DNA of 64,000 nucleotides, taken from positions 1 to 64,000 of the forward strand of contig CALEUG010000027.1 of assembly GCA_937920515.1 (NCBI GenBank), read 5' to 3'. This DNA comes from an uncultured bacterium. Its GTDB lineage: Bacteria; Acidobacteriota; Aminicenantia; Aminicenantales; Saccharicenantaceae. A program made the translations under genes and the position numbers. How positions within the stretch are numbered: position 1 is the stretch's first letter; every line of letters starts with the position of its first letter. Below, in pieces: positions 33,994-42,339 of this stretch. Below the pieces are notes generated by a model, which worked only from the letters and a program-made list of their open reading frames with translations, did no database searches and was not told the origin of the DNA.

Positions 33994-35298
33994 ATGACCC
34001 TGATCGACCAGGCCAGAAAAGGATTTTCTTCCCTCCTGATAAAAAAAATAGCCCGGGAAGAGAAAGTATCCCCTGAAGAATTGCTGTCTCTGGTAGCCCG
34101 GGGACTGGTGGTCATACCCTACAACCGGAATCATGCACCGCAAAGGCCGGCCGCCATCGGGCAAAAAATGCGCACCAAGGTCAACGTTAACCTGGGCACC
34201 TCCAGGGATTATCCGGACCTGAAAACTGAAATCGCCAAGCTGAAGATAAGCCTGAAATTCGGAGCCGACGCCGTCATGGACCTCAGCACCGGCGGGGATA
34301 TCAGGGCCATAAGAAAAAAATTGCTGTCGCGGTCTCCCCTGCCGCTGGGCACGGTCCCCATTTACCAGGCGGCAATCGAAGCCATATCCAGAAGAGGTTC
34401 CATCGTGCGGATGACCGAAGACGATCTGTTCTCGATTATCGAAGCCCAGGCCCGGGAAGGCGTGGATTTCATGACCGTGCACTGCGGTCTTACCCTGAAA
34501 GCGGTCGAACGCCTGAAAAAGCAGGGTCGGATTGCCGACATCGTTTCCCGCGGTGGAGCGTTCCACTTAGCCTGGATGCTTCATAACGAAAAGGAAAATC
34601 CCCTGTATGCCAGGTTTGACCGCCTGCTGGAACTGGCCAGAAAATACGACTTCACCCTGAGCCTGGGAGATGGCCTGAGACCGGGTTCGGTGCTGGACGC
34701 CACCGACAGGCCCCAGATAGAAGAACTGTTGACGCTGGGAGAGCTGGTGGAGCAGGCCAGGAAAGCCGGAGTCCAGGCCATGGTCGAGGGCCCCGGACAT
34801 GTCCCCCTGGACCAGGTGGCCTTGAACATGAAGCTCCAGAAACGCCTGTGCCGGGAAGCTCCTTTCTATGTCCTGGGACCCCTGGTGACCGACATCGCTC
34901 CGGGTTATGACCATATAGTGTCTGCCATAGGCGGGGCGGTGGCCGCTTCAGCCGGGGCCGATTTCCTCTGCTACGTGACCCCGGCCGAGCACCTCGGGCT
35001 GCCCACGGTTGAAGACGTTAAAGAAGGGCTGATTGCCTCCCGGATTGCCGCCCATGCTGCCGATATCGTGAAGGGTTATCCGGGAGCCATAGACCGGGAC
35101 GCCGAAATTTCCCGGGCCAGGAAAAAACTTGACTGGGACCGCCAGGAAAAACTCTGCCTGGACCCCGATAAATTTGCCGAGGTCCGGCGGAGGCGGAAAT
35201 CAAAGACCAGGGCCTGCTCCATGTGTGGCGAATTCTGCGCCATGAAGATTGTCAGCGAATTCCTGAAAAGTGGAGAGGCTGATGACTCCTGTTTCTGA
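33994..35298 (+). CDS. thiC: Phosphomethylpyrimidine synthase
   Basis: This 434-residue radical SAM enzyme converts aminoimidazole ribotide to hydroxymethylpyrimidine phosphate for thiamine. It is the short form, without the roughly 150-residue N-terminal extension of the E. coli enzyme. Motifs are VNVNLGTS, DAVMDLSTGGD, FMTVHCGLT, SRGGAFHLAWM, SLGDGLRPGS, VEGPGHVPLDQV, GPLVTDIAPGYDHI, GADFLCYVTPAEHLGLP and the cluster motif CSMCGEFC (Cys408, 411, 415). The last is spaced CxxCx3C, not the CxxCx4C of E. coli. A benzimidazole-forming paralogue (BzaF) is an alternative reading. No other thi gene is nearby. Confidence 0.92.
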   Translation: MTLIDQARKGFSSLLIKKIAREEKVSPEELLSLVARGLVVIPYNRNHAPQRPAAIGQKMRTKVNVNLGTSRDYPDLKTEIAKLKISLKFGADAVMDLSTGGDIRAIRKKLLSRSPLPLGTVPIYQAAIEAISRRGSIVRMTEDDLFSIIEAQAREGVDFMTVHCGLTLKAVERLKKQGRIADIVSRGGAFHLAWMLHNEKENPLYARFDRLLELARKYDFTLSLGDGLRPGSVLDATDRPQIEELLTLGELVEQARKAGVQAMVEGPGHVPLDQVALNMKLQKRLCREAPFYVLGPLVTDIAPGYDHIVSAIGGAVAASAGADFLCYVTPAEHLGLPTVEDVKEGLIASRIAAHAADIVKGYPGAIDRDAEISRARKKLDWDRQEKLCLDPDKFAEVRRRRKSKTRACSMCGEFCAMKIVSEFLKSGEADDSCF

Positions 35299-36154
35299 AG
35301 GTCTCCTTTTCGGCGTGGCCGGAATTCCCCATTCCTGCCCGGAAGATTCTTCCCTAAAAGCCGTTGAGCTGGTGCGCCAGGTCGGCCTGGAGGCTCTGGA
35401 ACTGGAATTTGTACAGGGGCTTAAGATGGGCCAGGAAACCGCCGGCCGGATAAAACAGGCTGCCCGCCTGCAGCGGGTCAAGCTCAGCGCCCATGCTCCT
35501 TATTTCATCAACCTGAACGCCGAAGACCGGGGGAAGAGGATGCAAAGCCAGGACCTGCTGCTGAATTCACTGCGCCTGGCGGCCTTGGCCGGGGCTACAG
35601 ACCTGGTTTTTCACGCCGGTTATTATGGCACAAAGAGTCCGGAAGAAAGCTATAAGGATATCAAGAACACGCTGAAGGAAATCCTGTCAATTGCCAGGTC
35701 GGAGAGAATTCCAGTCCGACTCAGGCTGGAGACCATGGGCAAGAGGAAGCAATTTGGCTCCCTGGATGAGGTTCTGTCGCTCTGCCGGGAGCTCTACGGC
35801 CTGCTTCCCTGCTTTGATTTTGCCCATATTTTTGCCCGGGAAGGCCGGGTCAACTCTTACCGGGATTTCCTGCAAGTTTTCCGGAAGGCGGAAAGAAAGC
35901 TCGGCCGGTCAGCCCTGAAAGACGCCCATATTCATATCTCCGGGGTTAAATACAATCAGACAGGCGAACTCAAACATCTGGACCTGGATGATTCAGAATT
36001 CCGTTATGACGACTGGCTGCAGGCCCTGGCCGATGCCGGAGTATCCGGAACCGTAATCTGTGAAAGTCCTTCGCTTGAAGACGACGCCCTGAGGCTGAAA
36101 AACCTCTACCATAACCTCAAGGAAAAGAGGATCGATTCCGGGCTTTCCGAATGA
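35282..36154 (+). CDS. Endonuclease IV-like TIM-barrel protein
   Basis: This 290-residue protein belongs to the AP endonuclease 2/xylose isomerase-like barrels and resembles the archaeal type of endonuclease IV. Likely metal residues are seen in order: SAHAPYFINL (His), LVFHAGYY (His), LRLETMGK (Glu), CFDFAHI (Asp and His) and DAHIHISG (His). The E. coli DRH motif is replaced by the ELKHLDLDDSEF form, which fits the archaeal-type group. It may cut at abasic sites. The ATG at 35282, preceded by GGAGAGG, lies inside the 3' end of thiC (17-base overlap), so the two genes are cotranscribed without an obvious functional link. Confidence 0.75.
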   Translation: MTPVSEGLLFGVAGIPHSCPEDSSLKAVELVRQVGLEALELEFVQGLKMGQETAGRIKQAARLQRVKLSAHAPYFINLNAEDRGKRMQSQDLLLNSLRLAALAGATDLVFHAGYYGTKSPEESYKDIKNTLKEILSIARSERIPVRLRLETMGKRKQFGSLDEVLSLCRELYGLLPCFDFAHIFAREGRVNSYRDFLQVFRKAERKLGRSALKDAHIHISGVKYNQTGELKHLDLDDSEFRYDDWLQALADAGVSGTVICESPSLEDDALRLKNLYHNLKEKRIDSGLSE

Positions 36155-36466
36155 AGCCAGCCCGCTCTTACTTCTGACCCAAGGGCCACCGCAGGAGGCT
36201 TTCCAGGGAGGTTTTTCTTGACATCAAATATGGTTAAGAATAAACTGAATCCTAATCTTTATAAATTATCTAATTAGCTGAATGGACTCAAACATAAGTG
36301 CGGTGGATAGCGGGGAATTCTTTCCCTTTACCCCGACGGGAATATACCTAATCGGGCCAGCTCTCCCGGGTTCACACCTGGTGCCGACAGCCATCTGCCC
36401 TGACCTGACAGGGGCATTTATATCAGCATCAAAATCAAAGAATATCTCTTGGAAAAGGAGAAGCAG
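36155..36466. other. Intergenic region before porGDAB
   Basis: This stretch of about 310 bp contains the promoter at 36218-36246, a leader of about 210 bases and the AAGGAG ribosome binding site at 36455-36460. No gene or known RNA motif was recognised in it. Confidence 0.5.
36218..36246 (+). promoter_or_regulatory. Promoter of porGDAB
   Basis: Perfect TTGACA, 17 bases, TAAACT. It shares TTGACATCAAAT with the amidohydrolase promoter at 5058. Confidence 0.55.
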
Positions 36467-37009
36467 ATGATTGAAATTCGCTTCCATGGACGAGGCGGCC
36501 AGGGAACGGTGGTAGCTTCCAAAATACTGGCTGACGCCCTGGCCAAAGAAGGTAATTATGTCCAGGCTTATCCCGAGTTCGGGGTGGAACGCCGCGGAGC
36601 CCCGGTCTTTGCCTTCATCCGCATAGACAATAAGCCGATTTACGACAAGAGCAAGATTTACAATCCTGACCACGTGGTGGTGGTCGACTCCACGCTGGTG
36701 GAAGCCATCGACGTAACCGAAGGACTTAAGGAAGGTGGCTGCATTATCATCAACAGCAACAACCCGCCCGAACATTTCAGATTACCTTCAAAATTCAAGG
36801 TGTTTACCGTAGATGCCACAGAAATTGCTGTTAAACACAGGCTGGGGACGCTGGCCGCACCCATCGTCAACACGGCCATCACCGGGGCTGTCATCAAGAT
36901 TCTTAACCTGACCAGGCTGGAGTCCCTGGTGGAAGCCATCCGGGAAGGAATCTCGATCAAGCCGGAAGACAACGTTAAGGCGGCCATCGAGGCCTACGAA
37001 CGGGCCTGA
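36467..37009 (+). CDS. porG: 2-oxoacid:ferredoxin oxidoreductase, gamma subunit (probably pyruvate)
   Basis: This 180-residue protein opens with the family motif IEIRFHGRGGQGTVVASKIL and has EFGVERRGAPVFAF. It forms part of the CoA-binding gamma domain in the four-subunit pyruvate:ferredoxin oxidoreductase, which oxidises pyruvate to acetyl-CoA with reduction of ferredoxin. The ATG at 36467 is selected over one six codons upstream because AAGGAG lies six bases before it. It is first in gamma-delta-alpha-beta order, the arrangement of thermophilic PORs. Confidence 0.9.
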   Translation: MIEIRFHGRGGQGTVVASKILADALAKEGNYVQAYPEFGVERRGAPVFAFIRIDNKPIYDKSKIYNPDHVVVVDSTLVEAIDVTEGLKEGGCIIINSNNPPEHFRLPSKFKVFTVDATEIAVKHRLGTLAAPIVNTAITGAVIKILNLTRLESLVEAIREGISIKPEDNVKAAIEAYERA

Positions 37010-37020
37010 AGGAGGAGCTA

Positions 37021-37320
37021 ATGAGCAAAAAGAAAGAAGCCAGGAAAATCACTTTCGAGTCGGAAAAAGAGATGCCTGTTGCGCCCATGTCCCTGGGCTC
37101 AATGCTATATAACAAGACCGGGGCCTGGCGCAACATCAAGCCGGTCATAGACCTTTCCAGGTGCATCAAATGCGGCATCTGCTGGAAATTCTGCCCCGAC
37201 GCTTCCATCGACATTGTTGACGACTGGCCGCAGATAAACTATGTCTACTGCAAGGGCTGTGGACTGTGCGCCGAAGAATGCCCGCAAAAATGCATCGCCA
37301 TGGTCGAGGAGGAAAAATGA
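37021..37320 (+). CDS. porD: 2-oxoacid:ferredoxin oxidoreductase, delta (ferredoxin) subunit
   Basis: This 99-residue protein has two 4Fe-4S motifs, CIKCGICWKFCP and CKGCGLCAEECP. It carries electrons from the thiamine centre to free ferredoxin. An N-terminal stretch of about 45 residues contains the MSLGSM segment common in PorD. Its TGA overlaps the ATG of porA. Confidence 0.93.
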   Translation: MSKKKEARKITFESEKEMPVAPMSLGSMLYNKTGAWRNIKPVIDLSRCIKCGICWKFCPDASIDIVDDWPQINYVYCKGCGLCAEECPQKCIAMVEEEK

Positions 37321-38471
37321 AAAAGGTAATAATGGGAAATCATGCCCTGTCCTACGGGGCCATGTTATCAAGGGCTCAGGTCATCGCCGCCTACCCCATA
37401 ACCCCCCAGACCCAGGTGGTGGAGCTGCTGTCAGAAATGTGCGCCGACGGCACCCTCAACGCCAAGTTCATAAAAGTCGAATCCGAGCATTCGGCCATGG
37501 CCGCCTGCCTGGGCGCTTCCCTGGCCGGAGCCAGAACTTTTACCGCCACCTCGGCCCAGGGACTGGCCCTGATGCATGAAATGCTGCACTGGGCGGCCGG
37601 GGGACGGATGCCGGTAGTTATGGGCAATATCAACCGGGCCATGGCCCCTGGCTGGAGTATCTGGGCCGACCAGAACGATAGCCTGTCGGAAAGAGATACA
37701 GGCTGGATACAGTTTTACTGCTCCTCCAACCAGGAGGTCCTGGATACGGTGATTCAGGCCTTTAAGGTCTCAGAAAAACTGATGATCCCGAGCATGATCG
37801 TCCTGGACGCTTTTGCCCTTTCCCATACTTACGAAGTGGTTGAAATCCCGGAGCAGGATAAGGTTGACCGGTTCCTGCCACCCTTTAATCCCCCCTGGCG
37901 CCTGACCCCGGATGATCCGCACGCCTTCGGTGGGTTGACTTCGCCGGATCACTACATGGAGTTTCGTTACAAGCTGCAAAAAGATATGGAAAAGGTTCCG
38001 GCCCTGGTGGAAGAGACTGGAAAGGAATATGAAAAATTATTTGGCCGCTACCTGGGGCAGGTAGAAGAATATTTCTGCGACGAGGCCGAACTGGTTTTTG
38101 TCACCTCGGGTACTGCCGGCTACACGGCCAGGGTGGCCGTAGATGAACTCAGGGCAAAAGGCATCAAGGCCGGGAACCTCAGAATCAAGCTCTTTCGTCC
38201 CTTCCCCTTTGAAAAAGTCAGAGACATTCTGTCCCGGGTGCCAAAAGTGGCGGTTCTGGACCGTAATATCTCCTACGGCCACCACGGAATCTTTTACCAG
38301 GAAGTAAAATCAGCCATGTACGGCCAGCCATCCTCCCCGCTTATCTTTGGTTTCATCGCCGGGCTCGGTGGCCGCGACATCACCAGGGATTCTTACCAGG
38401 AAATTGCCGAATACGCATTGAACAAAAATAGAGCCGAGGAAGAAATCGTCTGGATAGGAGTGAAAAAATGA
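37317..38471 (+). CDS. porA: 2-oxoacid:ferredoxin oxidoreductase, alpha subunit
   Basis: This 384-residue protein contains the pyrimidine-binding domain with AAYPITPQTQVVE, SEHSAMAACLGASLAGARTFTATSAQGL and GNINRAMAPGWSIWADQNDS, typical of PorA. The start at 37317 overlaps the porD stop (ATGA), and the match to the family starts there. Pyruvate is the likely substrate, but branched 2-oxoacids (VOR) cannot be excluded by eye. Confidence 0.93.
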   Translation: MKKVIMGNHALSYGAMLSRAQVIAAYPITPQTQVVELLSEMCADGTLNAKFIKVESEHSAMAACLGASLAGARTFTATSAQGLALMHEMLHWAAGGRMPVVMGNINRAMAPGWSIWADQNDSLSERDTGWIQFYCSSNQEVLDTVIQAFKVSEKLMIPSMIVLDAFALSHTYEVVEIPEQDKVDRFLPPFNPPWRLTPDDPHAFGGLTSPDHYMEFRYKLQKDMEKVPALVEETGKEYEKLFGRYLGQVEEYFCDEAELVFVTSGTAGYTARVAVDELRAKGIKAGNLRIKLFRPFPFEKVRDILSRVPKVAVLDRNISYGHHGIFYQEVKSAMYGQPSSPLIFGFIAGLGGRDITRDSYQEIAEYALNKNRAEEEIVWIGVKK

Positions 38472-39364
38472 GCAAAGAAAGAAAAATGACCATAACCATA
38501 CCGCGGGAAGAATACATGAGCCCGGGCCACCTGGCCTGCCAGGGATGCGGCGCCTCCCTGGCCATGAGGCTGGCCCTCAAAGGCCTGGGGCAGAAAACGA
38601 TCGTCTGCATTCCAGCCTGTTGCTGGGCAGTGATTGATGGTCCCTTCCCCCATTCATCGCTGGATATACCGATTTATCACTGCGCCTTTGAAACCGCCGC
38701 TTCTTCCGCTTCTGGAGTCAGGGCCGGTTTGGACATGGTCGGCGACACCGAGACCACTGTCCTGGCCTGGGCCGGCGACGGTGGAACTTTTGACATAGGG
38801 CTCCAGGCTCTGTCTGGTGCCGCTGAGAGAAATGACGATATCGTCTATACCTGCTATGACAACGAGGCCTACATGAATACTGGCATCCAGAGAAGCTCGG
38901 CCACCCCGATTGGAGCCTGGACCACGACCACCCCGGTCAAGCATTATAAGAAAGAGCGGAAAAAAGACATCATCGGTATCATGGCTGCCCACGGTCTTCC
39001 TTACATAGCTACCGCCAGCGTGGCTTACCCGGAAGACATGGTAAAAAAATTCAGGAAGGCCAGGGAGATCAGGGGGACAAGGTTCATCCACGTCTTCGCC
39101 CCCTGCCCGGCCGGCTGGAAGAGCCGCCCGGAAGACACGGTCAAGCTGGCCAGGCTGGCGGTGCAGACCGGCTATTTCCCGCTTTTTGAAATAGAAAACG
39201 GAGAAAGATGGACTCTTAACCTTAAAGTCAAGGAAAGAAAACCCATAGCCGAATACCTGAAGCTTCAGGGCCGCTTCCGGCATCTAAAGGAAGACGAGAT
39301 AACCCTGATCCAGCAGGAAGTCGACGCCCGCTGGGAAAAAATACTGAAGAATTGCGGTCTGTGA
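38468..39364 (+). CDS. porB: 2-oxoacid:ferredoxin oxidoreductase, beta subunit
   Basis: This 298-residue subunit binds thiamine diphosphate: GDGGTFDIGLQALSGAAERN and YDNEAYMNTGIQRS give the Mg/TPP motif. The cysteine motifs CQGCG near the start and IPACCW, plus a later Cys (FAPCPAGW), fit the cluster ligands of PorB. It overlaps porA by ATGA and completes the complex. Low-potential ferredoxin from this enzyme could supply the activase at 16.4 kb. Confidence 0.93.
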   Translation: MSKERKMTITIPREEYMSPGHLACQGCGASLAMRLALKGLGQKTIVCIPACCWAVIDGPFPHSSLDIPIYHCAFETAASSASGVRAGLDMVGDTETTVLAWAGDGGTFDIGLQALSGAAERNDDIVYTCYDNEAYMNTGIQRSSATPIGAWTTTTPVKHYKKERKKDIIGIMAAHGLPYIATASVAYPEDMVKKFRKAREIRGTRFIHVFAPCPAGWKSRPEDTVKLARLAVQTGYFPLFEIENGERWTLNLKVKERKPIAEYLKLQGRFRHLKEDEITLIQQEVDARWEKILKNCGL

Positions 39365-39392
39365 CCAGGCCGGTTGAAGAAAGGAACTAAAA

Positions 39393-39917
39393 ATGAAAAA
39401 AACTGTACTGTTTATTATCATGGCCACGCTGCTTCTGGCCGGATTGGCCTGCCACAAAGAAAAGGAGGCCTCGGGTAAGGCTGTTGAGCCAGGAATCAAG
39501 GCCGAACCCGCCCCGGAGTTTTCGGTCACCACCCTGGATGGCCAGGAGCTGAGCCTGGCCTCGTTGAAAGGGAAGGTAATCCTGGTTAACTTCTGGGCTA
39601 CCTGGTGTCCTCCCTGCCGGGCCGAGATTCCCGAATTTATAGAAGCCTATGCCGAACTCAAAGATCGGGGACTGGAAATTCTGGGATTCTCGGTCGACGA
39701 CATTTCAGAAGCCGAGCTGAAATCTTTCGTGATCAAGGCCAAAATGAACTATCCGGTGGCCTTGGTCGGCCAGGACATCGTTTCAGCTTTCAGACCCGGA
39801 CAGTATATACCCACCTCGATCTTCATAGACCGGAGCGGGCGTCTGAGGTATAAACACGTAGGACAGCTCGCCAAAAAAGACCTGGTCCGGATTTTTGAAG
39901 AACTGGAAAAGGAATAA
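39393..39917 (+). CDS. TlpA/ResA-like thioredoxin lipoprotein
   Basis: This 174-residue protein has a lipobox (LLLAGLAC) so it is anchored outside the inner membrane. The thioredoxin fold has NFWATWCPPCRAE with the redox pair CPPC and the cis-proline YIPTSIFID. It is a periplasmic thiol oxidoreductase of the TlpA/ResA group, perhaps used in cytochrome maturation or thiol repair. It follows porB by 28 bases and may be read from the same transcript, though functional linkage is not evident. Confidence 0.85.
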   Translation: MKKTVLFIIMATLLLAGLACHKEKEASGKAVEPGIKAEPAPEFSVTTLDGQELSLASLKGKVILVNFWATWCPPCRAEIPEFIEAYAELKDRGLEILGFSVDDISEAELKSFVIKAKMNYPVALVGQDIVSAFRPGQYIPTSIFIDRSGRLRYKHVGQLAKKDLVRIFEELEKE

Positions 39918-39984
39918 CCAGAATTTGCTTTCTTAACCGGCCATGTACTTTTTTTAATGCCGGCAGCACCACCGGAAGCGCAAG

Positions 39985-40977
39985 CTACCAGCGGTAAATG
40001 GTTGCAGCCCAGGTAAACCCTGCTCCAAAAGCCACCATGGCCACGATTTTTCCCGGCTGAAGCCTGCCTGCTTCCTGCAGCTCGTAGAGAGCAACCGGAA
40101 TGGTAGCCACCGACATGTTGCCGTAGCGGTCGACGTTGACCACTACCTTTTCCGGGTCGAGGTCCAGCCTTGCTCCGATGGCATCTATTATCCGAAGGTT
40201 GGCCTGGTGCGGTATCAGGAAATCCACCTGGTGCTTGTTTAGCCCGGCCGACTTCACAGCTTCAACAATCGACTCTTCCATACGCTTGACCGCATGCTTG
40301 AAAACATCATTCCCCTTCATATAGATATAATGCATCTTTTCTTTTATCGTCTGTTCGCTGGCCGGATGGAGTGTTCCTCCGCCGGGGAGTATCAGCAACT
40401 CACCCAAAGAGCCGTCGGCACCCCAGAAATGGGATATCAGTCCCGAGTCATCAGAACTTTCTTCCAGAACCCAGGCTCCGGCCCCGTCTCCAAAAAGAAC
40501 ACAGGTGGTCCGGTCTTCCCAGTTGGTTATTTTCGAAAGAATATCCACTCCGACGAGGAGAACCCGCCGACAGGTTCCGTTCAGGATCAAGCTCTCGGCC
40601 AGAATCAGACCGTACAGAAACCCGGTGCACCCGGCCTGGAGGTCAAAGGCTGGCATTTCCCTGGCGCCCAGCTTTTTCTGTATCCAGCAGGCAGTTGAGG
40701 GAAACAGGGTATCCGGGCTGTTGGTGGCCACCAGGATAAGGTCAATATCTTCAGGCTTCAGGCCGGCCCGATCCAGGGCCTGCCTGGCCGCAGCCACGCC
40801 CAGGTCGGAGGTTACCTGGTTCTCGGCCGCAATCCTTCTTTCCTTGATCCCGGTGCGGGTGGTGATCCATTCATCAGAAGTTTCAACCATCTTTTCCAGG
40901 TCAAGGTTGGTCAGGACCTTCTCGGGGAGGTATATCCCCACGCTTCTGATCTTAATTCTTCTGTCCTTCTTTACCAT
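39985..40977 (-). CDS. fabH: Beta-ketoacyl-ACP synthase III
   Basis: This 330-residue enzyme condenses acetyl-CoA (or a branched acyl-CoA) with malonyl-ACP to start fatty acid synthesis. The catalytic triad is visible: Cys in DLQAGCTGFLYGL, His in IPHQANLRI and Asn in YGNMSVA. The C-terminal GFGAGFTWAA-type end (VAFGAGFTWAATIYRW) is complete. The ATG at 40977 is supported by AGAGGAG about seven bases upstream; an in-frame GTG lies two codons before it. No other fab gene is adjacent. Confidence 0.95.
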   Translation of the reverse strand: MVKKDRRIKIRSVGIYLPEKVLTNLDLEKMVETSDEWITTRTGIKERRIAAENQVTSDLGVAAARQALDRAGLKPEDIDLILVATNSPDTLFPSTACWIQKKLGAREMPAFDLQAGCTGFLYGLILAESLILNGTCRRVLLVGVDILSKITNWEDRTTCVLFGDGAGAWVLEESSDDSGLISHFWGADGSLGELLILPGGGTLHPASEQTIKEKMHYIYMKGNDVFKHAVKRMEESIVEAVKSAGLNKHQVDFLIPHQANLRIIDAIGARLDLDPEKVVVNVDRYGNMSVATIPVALYELQEAGRLQPGKIVAMVAFGAGFTWAATIYRW

Positions 40978-41005
40978 GAACACACTCCTCTTGATTTTCT
41001 ATAAT
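40977..41005 (+). promoter_or_regulatory. Possible promoter of the 41069 outer-membrane protein gene
   Basis: A perfect TATAAT (41000-41005) is preceded at 17 bases by TGAACA. The site overlaps the start of fabH on the other strand. Confidence 0.4.
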
Positions 41006-41068
41006 ACCCATTTCACTTTCAAAAATAAAGCCATGGGTGTTAAAATAAGAGTGTTCAGGTTTGGTCTA

Positions 41069-42334
41069 ATGAGAAAATGGACTTTTAAATTCCTGCTATT
41101 CTTAATTATTTTTTCTATTTTTCTGTCTGCTCTACTGGCCCAGAGCGGCCCGGGCCAGTACACAGAAGAAGCTCCGCTTGGTAGCTGGAATATCCTGGGC
41201 CCAGACTCTGCTTCTGGCCTGGGTTCAGGTTTCTGCCGCCTGGCCAGGGCGACCTCAAGCGACGTCCTCTATGCCAACCCTGCTCTCCTGGTCCTTTTAC
41301 CACCCCTTACCTTCAGCCTGAGCTTCAGCTTTAACCAGAACCAGCTTTTCAGCTACTGGCTGGTCAACACCGGGGTCATCACCACCCGGGGCAACCTGAC
41401 TGCAAGATACTGGCAGCTGGACCATCTCGGCCTTTCCTGGCGATCAGGCCGCTGGACTTTCGGACTGGGAGCAGCCCTGACCGAAAACTACGGAAGGCCC
41501 GGGCTTGAATACCGCTATGTTTATAACCAGGTGGTCTACAACCAGATGCAAATCTGGCAGGCGGGACATCTATCCGGATACGCCCTCAGCCTGGCCGGCA
41601 GATTAAGCCGGAACCTGAGCCTCGGAGCCAGTTTTGTTTACGAGCAGGGTTATCTCGAAAGGAGCCTGGATGAATTCTGGGCTCAGGATGAGATTCAGTT
41701 GCTCGATTATCGTTACCAGAAGATTACAGGTTTGAGATTTGTTGCCGGCCTGTACTATGAAATCAGCAACCGCCTGTCCCTGGGCTTGAGCCTGAGTCCG
41801 CCGTATATTCGGAAAGTTAAGGGAGAAAGCTCCCTCTCCTATCTGACCTCCCTCACTGAAATTAAAACAAAGAGCCAGGCCTCCGACCGGATAAGAAGGC
41901 CGCTGACGATCGGCCTCGGAGGAAAACTGGTCATTAATCAGCACCTGGAAGCTTACCTCGATGCCCTTTATTTCAACTGGAAACACTACCAGTTTTCTTA
42001 TTTCGGGGAAGAACAGCTCCGAAACTTCCGCGATACGGTCAGAATCGGGAGTGGCCTGGAATACCGGACCTGGTTCAGGTTTCTGGGGCGGACCTGGTCC
42101 TCGCCATATTACCTGGGTCTGTCTGTCGATCCCCAGCCCGACCTGGGGGTCAGGTCGACCTATTATTTCCTGACTTTTGGTTCCGGCTTGAATAATAAGC
42201 TCCTGGCCTTAAACTTTTCTGCCGCCCTGGGACTGGAGCGTGGTTCAGGCCATAACCTTAAGAGGCACAAGATATCATTAACCCTGGAATTTCACCCCGA
42301 ACCGGGGAAAAATTCCCGGAAAAAAGTAGAATAA
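41069..42334 (+). CDS. Outer-membrane barrel protein, OmpP1/PorV-like
   Basis: This 421-residue protein has a signal peptide (MRKWTFKFLLFLIIFSIFLSALLAQS). The mature part begins with ASGLGSGFCRLARATSSDVLYANPALL, the hallmark of the FadL/PorV group. About a dozen amphipathic strands follow (GLSWRSGRWTFGLGAAL; NRLSLGLSLSPPYI; PLTIGLGGKLVINQHL). It probably forms a barrel for uptake of hydrophobic compounds or serves as a secretion partner. An in-frame ATG at 41033 is possible, but the signal peptide fits the later start. A carboxypeptidase gene follows within six bases. Confidence 0.75.
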   Translation: MRKWTFKFLLFLIIFSIFLSALLAQSGPGQYTEEAPLGSWNILGPDSASGLGSGFCRLARATSSDVLYANPALLVLLPPLTFSLSFSFNQNQLFSYWLVNTGVITTRGNLTARYWQLDHLGLSWRSGRWTFGLGAALTENYGRPGLEYRYVYNQVVYNQMQIWQAGHLSGYALSLAGRLSRNLSLGASFVYEQGYLERSLDEFWAQDEIQLLDYRYQKITGLRFVAGLYYEISNRLSLGLSLSPPYIRKVKGESSLSYLTSLTEIKTKSQASDRIRRPLTIGLGGKLVINQHLEAYLDALYFNWKHYQFSYFGEEQLRNFRDTVRIGSGLEYRTWFRFLGRTWSSPYYLGLSVDPQPDLGVRSTYYFLTFGSGLNNKLLALNFSAALGLERGSGHNLKRHKISLTLEFHPEPGKNSRKKVE

Positions 42335-42339
42335 AAAGA

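Noticed and set aside
40505-41068. Extension of the outer-membrane protein frame into fabH
   Set aside because: It runs antisense to fabH. The signal peptide fits the start at 41069 (or 41033).
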